A stretch of DNA of 64,000 nt. Source: Coenobita brevimanus. Taxonomy: Eukaryota; Arthropoda; Malacostraca; Decapoda; Coenobitidae. The notes under the pieces were generated by a model. That model worked only from the letters and a program-made list of their open reading frames with translations. It did not search any database and was not told the DNA's origin. A program made the translations under genes and the position numbers. The stretch spans positions 10,888,547 through 10,952,546 of the forward strand of contig CM064713.1 in NCBI GenBank assembly GCA_032717465.1, given 5' to 3'. Position 1 is the first letter of the stretch. The number at the start of each line of letters is the position of its first letter. Below are positions 42,473 to 53,055 of the stretch, piece by piece.

Positions 42473-44525
42473 TGATTATGCAAGGATGAAAAGAACAAAG
42501 GCCAGGAGCCCACAAACCGTTCTCTCCTAGAAAAAGAAAAAAAAAACGAGAGCCAAACTGAAGATCCACTCATTTCGAGATGCCTGGACACACTACGTTT
42601 GAAAGACTGGAAATCATAGGTAGTAGGAAATACGGACAGAGGGAGACAGATCCAGGGTTGACCTGTTGCATACGCGAAGGACTGAGAGTAACGGATAACT
42701 CTTGCATTAGAGAGTTGGACAGAAAAGGGATGAGAGTTTATCGCTAGACTGGTGCTACGCGCCCATCATAGTGGTGGAGGGATGCAAGCAGACAGTTCAG
42801 AGGAACGTTGGCCATTGAAGTAACGATAGGAAAGAGATAAGAGACAGAGGCTGAAGAAAGCCAGTAAGAGGAGGAGAGTTAATGAGACGAAAAGCCTTTG
42901 ATTCCTCCATGTCGAGATTTGTATGTGGGGAGCCTCCCCACACATGAGAGTTGTACTCTACACTGGGGTGAATAAAACCCGTGAATAAAGTAAAAAACTG
43001 CAGGGGTAAAGAAGGTACAGAGTCGGCTTAGCACGCCCAATCTCTTGGAAGCAGATTTTACAAGAGAGGTAATATGATCTTTACATGATAAATCCCGAGA
43101 TGTTGAAACCTCAAGTATGTTTAAAGATGATGCAGGATTAAGCTGGATATTATTAAACATTACTGGGTACTCCTGTGGAAGATTTTTTCGGGGTGATAGG
43201 AGTAAGAAATGCGTTTTTGAGGCATTAGAAACAGCAATAATTACTTTTACTCCAGTCAGAGATACGAGTCAAGCCAGAAATTAGGTGTGCCGTAGCCTCA
43301 TCCCTTGTTTGTTGAAGTAACTTCTGAGAGGGATTCTGCGGGAAGTGAATGGGTAGGTCTAGGGTGGAATCATCAGCATATGATTGGATAGGGTTAGACG
43401 TACAGCTTAGAAGATTACTGATTAATAGAAGGAAGAGAGTTAGTAATAGGAAAGATACCTGAGGAAAACCACTGTTGATAGATCTAGGGGAAGGAATGTG
43501 ACCGTCTACGAATGCAGCTACAGAACGACCAGAAAGGAGCTAGAGATGAAGGCACATATAGAACGATAGAAACAGCGGGAGGACAGTTTGGAAATTATAA
43601 TTTTTTGCCAGACTAGATCGGAAGCCTTTGAGATGTCAAGTGCAGTGGCAAAGCTTTTGCCAATCTCTCGAAAGGAGGATGACCAGGAGTCGCCAGTGAA
43701 GCATCCTTGATGGAGCACATATATACTGTCGATCAGAAAGGTTTTGATAGGAAAAAGTTTTTTTTTTTTTTTTGAAGAATAGACTTAGAAATTTTTGAGA
43801 CACAGGATGTTAAAGTCATTGGGCAATAGTAAGAGGGTTGCGAATGGTCACCCTTCTTTGGGACAGGCTGAATGAGGGCAAACTTCCAGCAAGAAGAAAA
43901 GGTGTGAGTTGATAGACAAAGGCGAAAGAGTTTACTTAGGCAGGGTGTAAGCACAGAAGCACAGTTCTGGAGGACAACAGGAGGTATCTCATCAGGCTCA
44001 TATGTCTTGTTAGTACTGAGGCCAGTTTAGACAAAAAATACATCAGTTGAGGAAATTTGATGTCAGTCATGAGGAAGTCAGACTGGAGAAGTGATGGAAG
44101 AACCACACAGGAATCATCTAAGGTGGAAATGGAAGAGAAAGTTTGAGTGAAGAGTTCTGCTTTATCTGTGGAATAAATAGCTACAGAACCATCAGAGTGG
44201 AAAAGAGGAGGGAAGGATGATGAGGTAAAGTTATTAGAAAGGTTTTTGGCAATGTGCCCGAAGGGGGGGGGAAGAATTTGAGTTGGAGAGCTCAGACCAT
44301 TTAGTGCAAGTGAAATTATTTCTAACAGAGCAAAGAGCAGCCTTAGCAAGAATCTGTGCAGAAACACAGAAGAGATAGATAAGATGAAGGAGTGGGTTGG
44401 CCTGGTAGGCTTTTTCCCTGTTGTGGACAGCATTAGAACAAGCGTGGTTAATCCATTTTTTTTTTTTTTTTGCCTTAGTCAAAGGATATGAGAAAGGAAT
44501 AAATGCTTCTGTGCTATGCTAGATA
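42473..44525 (-). mobile_element. LINE-C (jockey-like), minus-strand 3' part
   Basis: The 3' UTR (about 42473-42870) has a second copy at 46555-46740, starting on the plus strand TTATGCAAGGA and containing GAGGTGCCTGGACACACT-like text. The coding part runs leftwards from 44482. The segment after 44525 is the same family's 5' half in the opposite direction. Confidence 0.8.
42879..44482 (-). pseudogene. LINE-C reverse transcriptase, heavily degraded
   Basis: Minus-strand segments in order are 44234-44482 (WINHACSNAVHNREKAY), 43936-44433 (HIAKNLSNNFTSSSFPPLFH, KAELFTQTFSSISTLDD), 43733-43954 (LFRLCLSTHTFSSCWKFALI, PVPKKGDHSQPS), 43518-43718 (motif A remnant, LDISKASDLVW where KAFD is usual) and 42879-43160 (thumb, LNPASSLNILEVS and KSASKRLGVLSRL). 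This is the order of jockey-type ORF2 from the end of the endonuclease onward. The FADD/YADD region is lost. Confidence 0.85.
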
Positions 44526-44929
44526 GGCAAAGTGGTGTGGCCCGACCTCATCAATCAGTTGGACGCTTTTTGGCTAGGGTCGAGTGGGGACCATATGGTG
44601 TGGCATTCAGTTGATCCAGAGCTGCCTTCTGGTTATCTGGCTGTGTGATAGTTACCCACGATTAATCTTCCCAGGCCCACGAGTCATCCACTGGTCCCAT
44701 TTCTCCTTCTGCCAACTCCGACCATTGCAGGGGCACTGAATCTCCTGCTGACTTACCCTATAAGTTTACTTGATCCTCAAATGACTCCTTCCCTTCTCAG
44801 GAGTTGCTAGTCCTTCCTCAAGCTCCAGGGGTTATGGAGTGCTCTCAGGACACTGCTTCTTATATGCTGAGCATAGTAATGCTTGAACGCAGGCTTCTAG
44901 AAGTAAGAGTAAGAGGAGGTCTAGAGCGA

Positions 44930-45880
44930 GAGACACCAAGCCCTTTATGGATGCTTTTGGTCGTACCACTGAGATGATCCTGGCCCCTTTGTGTCAGTTG
45001 GCTATGAGAAATTTCTTGTCTTGAAGCATGCTGATCTTTTAGAGGCCAATATGTGTTTAAAGTTCATCATCCCCTGGTCAAAGCTTGTGGGTCATCCTCA
45101 AAGGTTATCGTAACAGCAGATGAGTCTTTTCTTGTTGAAACTGGTGATGCCAATGAAAGTGCTTGAATCCACACCATTAACGATTCGGCCTCCAAAGAAA
45201 TGGTGATCACCCGCCATGCCACACTGAACATGACCCGGAGAGTAGTCTTCTACAATGATTTCCTTAGATACACAGAAGAGGACCTCCTGGAGAAGCTGGC
45301 ACACCAGAGAGTGGTGAAAGTTGAGAGAATCAAGAAGAAAGTAGACGAGATCTTCACTGACACATCATCTTTGATTTTGATGTTTGATTTGGTGAAACTT
45401 GAGTGGATCAAGAAGAAAGCAGACCGGATCTTCACTGACACATCATCTTTGATTTTGATGTTTGATTGATTAACATTGCCCAATGTCCTCGATGCAGCTT
45501 TATACCATCTTTGGGTTAAGGCTAGGAGGTGTTTCCATTGCTAAAGGTTTGAGTATTTCAAGTCAGTTCTGTCTTAGAAAGTTGCAGGGCCTCCCACAAG
45601 TGTGTGTGTGTCGACTGTGGAAGCGATTTTCATGGTGAAACTGATTCCTGGAACACCCCCCCCCCCCCCGTATTGCATGAAATGCCCTGGTGCTCATCCA
45701 GGTTCATCAACCCATTGTGACCAATACAAATTTAAGAATGACGTCCTATCATTCTGAACCCATGAGCAGCTTTCTTTTGCATAGGCAAAGGACAAGGTCA
45801 GGGGGTTGTTCATCCACACTGAGGTCACCTTTGCTTCAGTCCTTTCACGACGCCAGGGAGCACAACAGTGTAATAGAACA
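44930..45880 (+). pseudogene. LINE-C ORF1 (Gag-like, zinc-knuckle protein), broken
   Basis: Visible blocks are DESFLVETGDANES (about 45120), TRRVVFYNDFLRYTEEDLLE (45230-45290), a duplicated VERIKKK...DTSSLILMFD segment, then Cys/His motifs in shifting frames (RCFHC near 45530, CVDCGSDFHGETD near 45605). This is the plan of jockey-type ORF1 proteins, which bind element RNA. Many stops are present. Confidence 0.7.
45316..45469 (+). repeat. ~77-bp tandem duplication in LINE-C ORF1
   Basis: Two copies of a segment ending ATCTTTGATTTTGATGTTTG are adjacent (about 45316-45390 and 45391-45468). The duplication keeps the reading frame up to its end. Confidence 0.85.
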
Positions 45881-46554
45881 AATCCTGTTGCTTCACCAAC
45901 CTCTGAGAGCACTCACTCACCACAGGTATTCCAGAGAGGAGGAGACTTTATAGCAGAGAAAACTAGGGGTGATAGTGTCTCCTCCACGGAGAGATCGCCT
46001 GTGATTAGGGCTGCCTCCTTGCTTCCACATGTCCCTGGTAAAAGCCTGAAGGCTGCATTCACAGCCCAGGCAGGGATGTCAACAGTCAGATGCACACTGC
46101 CACCTCGTGTGTCTAAGAGCCTGACCTTTGATGCAAGAGGGCTGCTCCCGCCCGTCATGAGGTTGTGGCGCATCAAACTTAATATGGTTGCCCCTGGTGG
46201 GATACCACCATGCAGGCAACCAAGCCTAGAGTGACTGCACTACTATCAGTCGCCTCCTGACGGGAGGTGGCAGCTAGTCAGGGGGGGGGTGAGGAAGGGA
46301 AAGCTGCACTATGTTGCTGCTTTGCAAACATCACCAGTAAAAAGGAAGCCTGCAATTGGACCCTCGGGGTCAACACTGGCACCCACCAACAATGCTCCAA
46401 ACAGAGGGTCCTTCTTCCAGTGAAGACTGGGGCTGCAGCAAAAGCTGTCCCCAGTACTAATGCAAAACATTCATCTTACACTTGAACTGCAGAGGCCTGA
46501 GAGGTAACAAGGAAGAGCTTCATCTGCTCCGCAAAACCCTGCTCATATTTTTGT

Positions 46555-46740
46555 TTTTTGTTATGCAAGGAAGGAGGAACCAAAGTCTAGGAGCCCGCAA
46601 ATTATTTCTTCCAAGCAAATATAACAGAGCCAACATCAAGATCTGATCATTTCGAGGTGCCTGGACACACTGCGTTTAAAGAACTGGAGATCATAGGCAG
46701 CAGGAAATACAGACAGAGGGAAACAGTTCCGCTATACACG
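46555..46740 (-). mobile_element. LINE-C 3' UTR fragment
   Basis: Plus-strand TTATGCAAGGAAGGAGGAAC ... GAGGTGCCTGGACACACTGC ... GGAAATACAGACAGAGGGA is about 80 percent alike to 42475-42650 by eye. Confidence 0.75.
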
Positions 46741-46839
46741 CACTCTTTTGCACATTTATTTGTGCTGTCACCTTCACCTACCCACTTTCTCCCAGTGTTC
46801 CACATTTGATATCATTCTCACTTTCGCACATTCGTCCCC

Positions 46840-46935
46840 CCCCCCTCTCTCTCTCTCTCTCATTCTATCCATCTATCTCTATGGAGCGGTTGTGGCGCTG
46901 TAACCTTCAGAGTAACAGCGCTGTATCACCTACCA

Positions 46936-47023
<88 letters not shown>

Positions 47024-47051
47024 CCGTATATCTAATATACTATAGCACTAG

Positions 47052-47118
<67 letters not shown>

Positions 47119-47120
47119 TA
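46840..47120. repeat. Microsatellites (CT)n, (TA)n, (GA)n, (GT)n
   Basis: CT at 46845-46862, TA at 46941-46980, GA at 46983-47021 and GT at 47053-47118. Confidence 0.97.
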
Positions 47121-48427
47121 TTTTGGGCAGCCGAAACTACACATTCAAATTGTACCAAAATTGGTACAAAAATCGCAAAAAATTCGCTGATGTGAAAACA
47201 ACTTGGTCCCATCACGATTGAAAAATTTTTACTCTATTTTAGTGAGCGATCACATTAAGACCAAAAAACGCCGCTCACAGCACCTAGCATAGGATCTCTG
47301 TAGAATTTTTTGCCCATAGCTACAACGAATATATGCTATAGCAGTAGTCGTGTGTCTGTCCGTGTATTTCAGACTTGCATTCGGACAACTTAGGTTCCAT
47401 TCCCGAAGCTGTAAATAACACGATCAATTGGTTAGCTGCAAAAAATCCAAGTGACAATGTTAAACTAGAACAGCACATAAACGGACCATCATGGGCCCAT
47501 TGATGTTGCCTTGACAGTCGATAGTGACATGGTTAGACTAGAACTGCACATAAACGTGACTCAGATTACTTTAACCCGCGCTGTCCCGGTGACGTGAATT
47601 AATGCGGCAATATTGCAAGGTCCCTAATTTGCACAATTTTCAATTTTCGCGAGTGATTTCGCGAGTGATTTTTGGCACGTATACACGGGACACCTTCCTC
47701 TATTCCTCTACAAGATGCCAAGCAAGAACAATGCCTTACACCGCATAACCTCCCCCCCCCCTGCACGCCATTGTCTCGGCAATTCACCTGTTACCAGTGA
47801 TCTGGCCAATAAAGACATTCAGGGCCAGAGTGATTCCCCAATCGATGACAATGTGGAGGACAAAGTTTACATAGCATTAGAGAAAGAAACAGTCAGAAAT
47901 GATGATCAGGTAATGTGGGAAATAAAAGGTCATAAATGGTGATGAGTTAGTGAGTGAAACAATGCTTATAATGCCTATATTACTGTTTGAAAACCAATAT
48001 ACTCTTGTACTACATATAAATTCGTACCAAGTAAATAAATAAATACTGTTTATGAGTGGATAAAATAGTTACCCTCCCATAGAACTCGTTTTCTTTGGTG
48101 CCAGACTGTTAGAAAACCCAGTCAGGTAAGGAAGTACTCATACCTAAATTGGGTATTTTAAACCTCAGATGAGCGATTTCTCTGAGTTTTCGATGTTTCT
48201 CACCAAAAGCAGATGTTTGAGCCAAAAAAAAAAAAAAAGGTCCAAAAACGTCGGGATGGGACGAGTTAAATGATCGCAACGTGCGTGCAAAGCACGAGGA
48301 AACGAGTGAGAAGCACGAGGAAATGAGTGCAAAGCACGAGAAAGCAAGCGTGCAGCGCGAGAGCTCTCTGCAGGAGCAAGTGCGAGGGGTCCGAAGGGCA
48401 CACGAGCACTTGTATATACCTGTATAT
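47121..48427. other. Unassigned sequence with a small frame and an AAGCACGAGG repeat
   Basis: A 75-codon frame (47715-47942, starts MPSKNNALHRIT) has no recognised family and is probably chance. At 48285-48345 an AAGCACGAGGAAAYGAGTG unit recurs about three times. Two near-copies of a TATATGCTATAGC/CTATAGCACTAGCCGTGTG segment occur (47035-47060 and 47328-47355). Confidence 0.5.
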
Positions 48428-49281
48428 TGTTACGTCCCCACCCCACACTGCCACTGATTCCAACAGCAGTAGTTCAGTACAGGAAAGACATTGCTTAATG
48501 AGTAGTTCTTCCTATGGTCAGCCTTATGGTGTACAGCACACAAGATCAGCTGAGGCAAAAATAAACACTAACATCTTAAACTTGGCTGTCTTTATTTTCC
48601 AAAATAAACCACTTAATGCTTTCCAACTTCACTTCACCGCTCTCAAAAGCACTGGAGCTATACAAACTTTACTAACTACTATTGCACTTAATGCTTGACA
48701 ACACTTCACTGTTATTACACATAATGCCTGACAACACTTCACTGTTATTACACTAAATACCTGACAACATTTCATTGCTATTACACCTAATGTTTGACAA
48801 CACTTCACTGTTTTCTCGAGTACCGAAAATATACAAACTTCACTGCCCTGACACTGCACTACACTCTAACTGAACTGAAAACTAACTGAACCCGTTCTAG
48901 TCTCTTATCCATCCTTACAAGCTTGCATTGTTCGAGAATGATCTATTTCTCCGCAGCTCTGGTGTATTCCAGAGAGGGAGAGAGAGAGAGCACAGTTACC
49001 AACTTGGAAACAACCAAAACATGTTAGTTTTTTACAGTACATAACACTATGAATTATTTACCGTACAAAATTAATTTCAATTACATACTTTAACAATCAC
49101 ATAAGTAAAACATTATATAGAAAAAGAGCAGAAAAAATAATGCATCACTTACGAAATAACTACGCTCACAAACAGCAGGCAAATTGGCAACTCTAATTCG
49201 TGCCGGAGCTAGCTACAGTAAACATCAGGAAACATCGAGAAACATCTCAGCTACCTTACTGGCAAACCGCGCTTCTTAACA
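48428..49281 (-). repeat. Gypsy-2 3' LTR
   Basis: 854 bp, TGTTACGTCCCC to TTCTTAACA on the plus strand. It aligns along its length with 53056-53912. Confidence 0.88.
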
Positions 49282-49383
49282 CTACCCCCTACCTAGTTCA
49301 TTGTCGTCCTGACAAACTACACAATACATACAAACATAAACCTTGATCCTAATGAAACATCTAATTATACACAAAATAATCCT

Positions 49384-50049
49384 TCAACTTATCAGGTCTT
49401 CTCCTATGCTGCTTCTGAAGACGTCCTTGCTTCTCCACACAGTCACGTCTCCAGGAAGGTCTTGGTCCTCTTCCTGATTCACTTCTTTTCTTGGGAAACT
49501 GTCACAATCCTCTTGCACTTCAGCTCCTTGGTCCCCCTCAACATCCTCGGCTGCAGGATAGCATGATTCCTCGGAGACGTCCCAGCTGAACTGTCCTGGC
49601 CCATGGTACTGCCACAGACGATTCACATGTACCACCTTTGGGGGAGGCCTCCTGCCTTTCTGAATTCGATATATTACGTCTGATAGGCAGTCCAGCGCTG
49701 TGTAAGACCCATCCCATGGGCTCTGCATCTATGGTGACTGTCCCTTATTTTTTTGAGGATTATACCAAACTTGATCACCATCCCTGAAGCTCACTTCACT
49801 TGCCTTGGCATCATACTTGCACTTCATCTCCTCTCCTGACAACTTGAGGGCTTGTCGCACTTGATGATGTACCTCAGCCAGCCTTTCCTGAAGGTGCTTC
49901 GCATAGCCGGTGGTGTCTGTAGGCAGCTCTTCACCAGGTGGTCTTCCCATTAAAAAGTCAACAGGCAAGTATAACTCATGGCCCAACATCAGTTTTGCAG
50001 GGGTGTAGCCGGTAGACTCATGGGATGCAGACCGATATGCCATCAGCAA
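49384..50049 (-). pseudogene. Gypsy-2 integrase C-terminal part
   Basis: Two frames. 49729-50049 has MLMAYRSASHESTGYTPAKL and GDQVWYNPQKNKG. 49384-49728 has SDVIYRIQKGRRPPPKVVHV and NRLWQYHGPG, then an acidic tail. They form the end of a gypsy integrase, broken once by a stop at 49729. Confidence 0.85.
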
Positions 50050-50109
50050 TGCAGGTAACTTCTGGTCCCATTCTGTTTGTCCATCTACATAGTACTTGGC
50101 CAGTTCTTG

Positions 50110-50451
50110 TTACAGGGTCCAGTTGAATTTCTCCACCATCCCATCTGATGGTGGCCATAGTGGGGTCGTCCTGGTCTTCTTGATCCCCAGTAACTTGCAG
50201 CAGTTACAGAACACAGCAGACTTGAAGTTTCTACCCTGATCTGAATGTAGCTCTAGCGGCATCCCAAAACAACAGAAAAAATGATCAACCAACACCTGAA
50301 CAACAATCGCAGCCTCTTGATCAGGGATAGCATAGGCTTCTGGCCACTTTGTGAAGTAGCCCATGGCAACACATATATACCAGTTCCTTCTTTCAGAGAG
50401 TGGCAGAGGTCCAGCAATGTCCACTGCGACTCTTTCCATCAGGTCACCCAA
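50110..50451 (-). pseudogene. Gypsy-2 integrase catalytic core
   Basis: 113 codons with Asp11 (AVDIAGP), Asp71 (HSDQGRNF) and Glu107 (GMVEKFN), the DDE triad, all present. A stop separates it from the zinc domain upstream and from the C-terminus downstream. Confidence 0.9.
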
Positions 50452-50984
50452 TTAGTACAGCTGAAGAGCGGCACAACCACGTTTCTTGGGTAACTTCTTG
50501 GCACAGCGCACATCACAGGCCCAACATCTTTGTTCAACATCCTGGTGCATGCCAATCCTGTAGAATCTCTGTCGCAGCCAGCTTAGAGTTTTCTTCACTC
50601 CCAGGTGCCCACTAGTGATCTGGTTATGAGACTCATTCAAGATCTCGGACATCATCTTCTTTGGAACCACCAGTTCCCATCGGGTGTCTCCCACTGATGC
50701 TCCAGTAGTCTGTTGTTCAAACAAAAAAAGTCCCTCTGACTCCAGTAGCTCTTGGTCACAGGGCTTAACCTGGAAACTTCTTCCCATGATGGTCGCACTG
50801 TACTCCGCTGCAGCCACTCCAGCACTGGTTGTAAATCTGCATCCTCCATCTGCATCTTATTCAGGTGTTCTGCATCTGACACTGGCCTTGTTACAACCGT
50901 ACGGCAGCATTTCTTGCCAAGATTTCCATTCCTACTACACTCCTTGCCATCTGTTCTTCCATCTTCTCGCACACTATTCATCAA
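50452..50984 (-). pseudogene. Gypsy-2 pre-integrase and zinc-binding domain
   Basis: Two overlapping frames. 50652-50984 has DADLQPVLEWLQRSTVRPSW. 50452-50817 has VVPKKMMSEILNESHNQITS, GHLGVKKTLSWLRQRFY and CWACDVRCAKK, the HHCC domain. The first His pair (SH, GH) and Cys residues are visible, but the frame shifts. Confidence 0.85.
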
Positions 50985-51101
50985 GGTTCTCCTGCATTTC
51001 TTCAGTGGTGGGGTTTCTTGGGAGAAGTTGGCTGTTGTTGCCTCTCGTCACCAGCCTTCTCAATTGGTCACTCGTAGCTGGCCTTTGGTTCATTCTTCCT
51101 A

Positions 51102-51728
51102 TTATAAAAAATAAAATAAAGTTGATATGTCCCACCTTACTACATGTCCAAAACCGTTCATTGCAATCATTGCAATCTGATATCTACTTGCATTGTCCCG
51201 TTCTTGCTCCTTCTTCCATTTGTAACAATCCACCTTCTTGTGTCCCAGCTTCCCACAGAACCAGCAACCTCCTCCGATCTTCTCCTGTTCTCTCTTCCAC
51301 TTCTTGCGATTGACCTTTCGATGTCCTGGCTTTTCACAGTACCAGCACCTTCCATCAAAATTTTCCACTTCCCATACCTGTGCCTTTCTTTCCTTGAATC
51401 CTGGACTATGATCTGTCTGAAAGGTGGATGTATTGGACCTGACGTAGAACTCAGATTCTAGAGCCCTGGCTAGTGCTTCTTGCATGCTTCTTGGTTGTGC
51501 CTGCTTCACTTGCACTTTCAACTCTGCACTATCAAGAGCATCAATGAACTGGTCCCTCAGTAGAATGGCCAACAGGTTAGGTGCTGTTCCAGGGTACGCC
51601 TTGTATGCCATACTTTCCAGGTCATGAGCAAGCTGCTGTAGGGATTCTCCTCGAGCCCATACACGGCACTGGAATCGTGCTCTGTAAACTTCAGTCTGGT
51701 ACATGGTTCCATATCTGCACTCCAGCAC
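51102..51728 (-). pseudogene. Gypsy-2 Gag capsid end and zinc knuckles
   Basis: 208 codons. It has RARFQCRVWARGESLQQLAH, LLRDQFIDALDSAELKVQV and two CCHC-type knuckles: CWYCEKPGHRKVN (last Cys lost) and CWFCGKLGHKKVDC (complete). It is the nucleocapsid part of Gag. The frame then runs into the deletion scar. Confidence 0.88.
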
Positions 51729-52180
51729 TTCTACTAGGGACTGATAACTTTTCTTCTACATCACTGACATCTAACCCAGAATTTCCATTGCAGCACCCTT
51801 AAGCTAGTACCAAGCTACACTGCCCTCTGCCTATCATTCCAACCATTCTGATTCGCAAGTAACTCAAACTGTGCATGGTACGCTTCCCAAGATACTCTAC
51901 CTTCAAATTCCTGAGGTTTCTTTATATTTGGACTCCCATTATAGCCATGCACTTTACTGGTTTGGGGCCTAAAAACTGGGGCATCATAATTAAGTCCAGG
52001 ATTTAAATTTCCTACATTCTGATTATTCAACCCTGTAATGCTATCTTCAGATGCGTGGGATCCGTCAAGATGCACCATACACTGCCCATTCTTTTCATAT
52101 GCTCTCTGTACACTAGCCTAAGGCACAGCAGTGCAATATTTCTCTACAGCCTCAATTTTCTCACTGATTATATTTACATG

Positions 52181-52505
52181 GGGGAGGCGGTGGCTGAATC
52201 GGTAGAGAGGCGGCCTGCGGTCCTGATGGACCCAGGTTCGAATCCTGGCTGGGGCAGGGAACAGTTTAAGGATTTGAATTTCATAAAAGCAGACTTTCCT
52301 GATCTACCAGATGACCCGCCGACATGTCATAAAAGTACCCCCGCTAATACCAATACGCCAGTCCTGTATGAGACAGCCCTAGCATGTATTCAATATGGAC
52401 GGTGGGTGTTAGCGCCGAAGAGGTGACATGTAGAGAGGTGTATGGTATGTAGGAGGACTACTGGGCCTTGAGAGCAGGCTGTGAAGCCTATGCCCAGAGT
52501 CGGAC

Positions 52506-52536
<31 letters not shown>
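52181..52536 (+). mobile_element. SINE-2: tRNA-derived SINE with poly(A), inside Gypsy-2 gag
   Basis: About 356 bp with a tRNA-like head, an unrelated body, and a ~28-nt poly(A). The target duplication ACATG is found at 52176-52180 and 52537-52541. Its A and B boxes match the pol III consensus perfectly. It shares no sequence with SINE-1 beyond the boxes. Confidence 0.9.
52191..52245 (+). promoter_or_regulatory. SINE-2 pol III A box and B box
   Basis: A box TGGCTGAATCGG (52191-52202) fits TRGCNNARYNGG. B box GGTTCGAATCC (52235-52245) fits GGTTCGANTCC. Spacing is 32 bp, as in tRNA genes. Confidence 0.9.
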
Positions 52537-52537
<1 letters not shown>

Positions 52538-53034
52538 CATGCTTCAGCTGGCTACTGACATGCTGTCTGCACTCAATAATTGTCTTCAACTGGTCATCTA
52601 CATTCTTCAGTTGGTTGTCTACATGCTGTCTGCACTCCAGCACATTATTGTTTACCTCATACTTGTGTTGCTCCAGCTTGGCATCTACTCCTTTAAGCTG
52701 TTGCTGTTCTTCCTTCATTTCCCCAATGAATGCACCTAGGTGTCCTTGCACCCTTAGTTGTACTTCCCTCTGTTGTTCCTGTCATCCCTCCTGAAGCTGT
52801 CCTTCATTCTGTGCCTGCAGTTGTACACTTTGTGCTTGTAACTGTTCTTTATGTTCTTTTGTGCCTGTAATTGTCCTTCCTGTTCTTTACACTGTGCCTT
52901 CACTTGTACACTTTGTGCCTGTAATAGCTTCATAACTGCAGCCAAAGACACCTCGTCCTCCTGCCCAGCTCGGGCTCTTGTCTGCACACCTCCTTGCTCC
53001 ATGTCGAATGTTGAGTCATTGCAGCTCTCAATAA

Positions 53035-53054
53035 ATCCCACACTCCTGACACCA
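53035..53054 (-). promoter_or_regulatory. Gypsy-2 primer-binding site
   Basis: On the minus strand TGGTGTCAGGAGTGTGGGAT begins 1 nt after the 5' LTR. Confidence 0.8.
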
Positions 53055-53055
53055 G

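Larger units (their letters stand above)
44535..46552 (+). mobile_element. LINE-C (jockey-like), 5' half in inverted orientation
   Basis: Plus-strand ORF1 (Gag-like) remnants from about 44930 are followed by the beginning of ORF2 at 46462 (HLNCRGLRGNKEELHLL, an endonuclease start). The copy then stops, and 46555-46740 is a minus-oriented 3' UTR fragment. Together with 42473-44525 it makes a head-to-head pair that would be one element if its 5' half had been inverted on insertion. Confidence 0.7.

Noticed and set aside
46267..46485. 72-codon plus-strand frame as a gene
   Set aside because: It lies inside the decayed LINE-C 5' half between ORF1 and ORF2 remnants and has no independent support.
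47715..47942. 75-codon frame as a small host gene
   Set aside because: No family resemblance, a run of Cs in the coding part, no splice or promoter context, and length within chance expectation.
48423..48427. Target duplications of Gypsy-2 and Gypsy-3
   Set aside because: Both elements are bordered by AT-repeat text, so an ATAT duplication cannot be told from the microsatellite.
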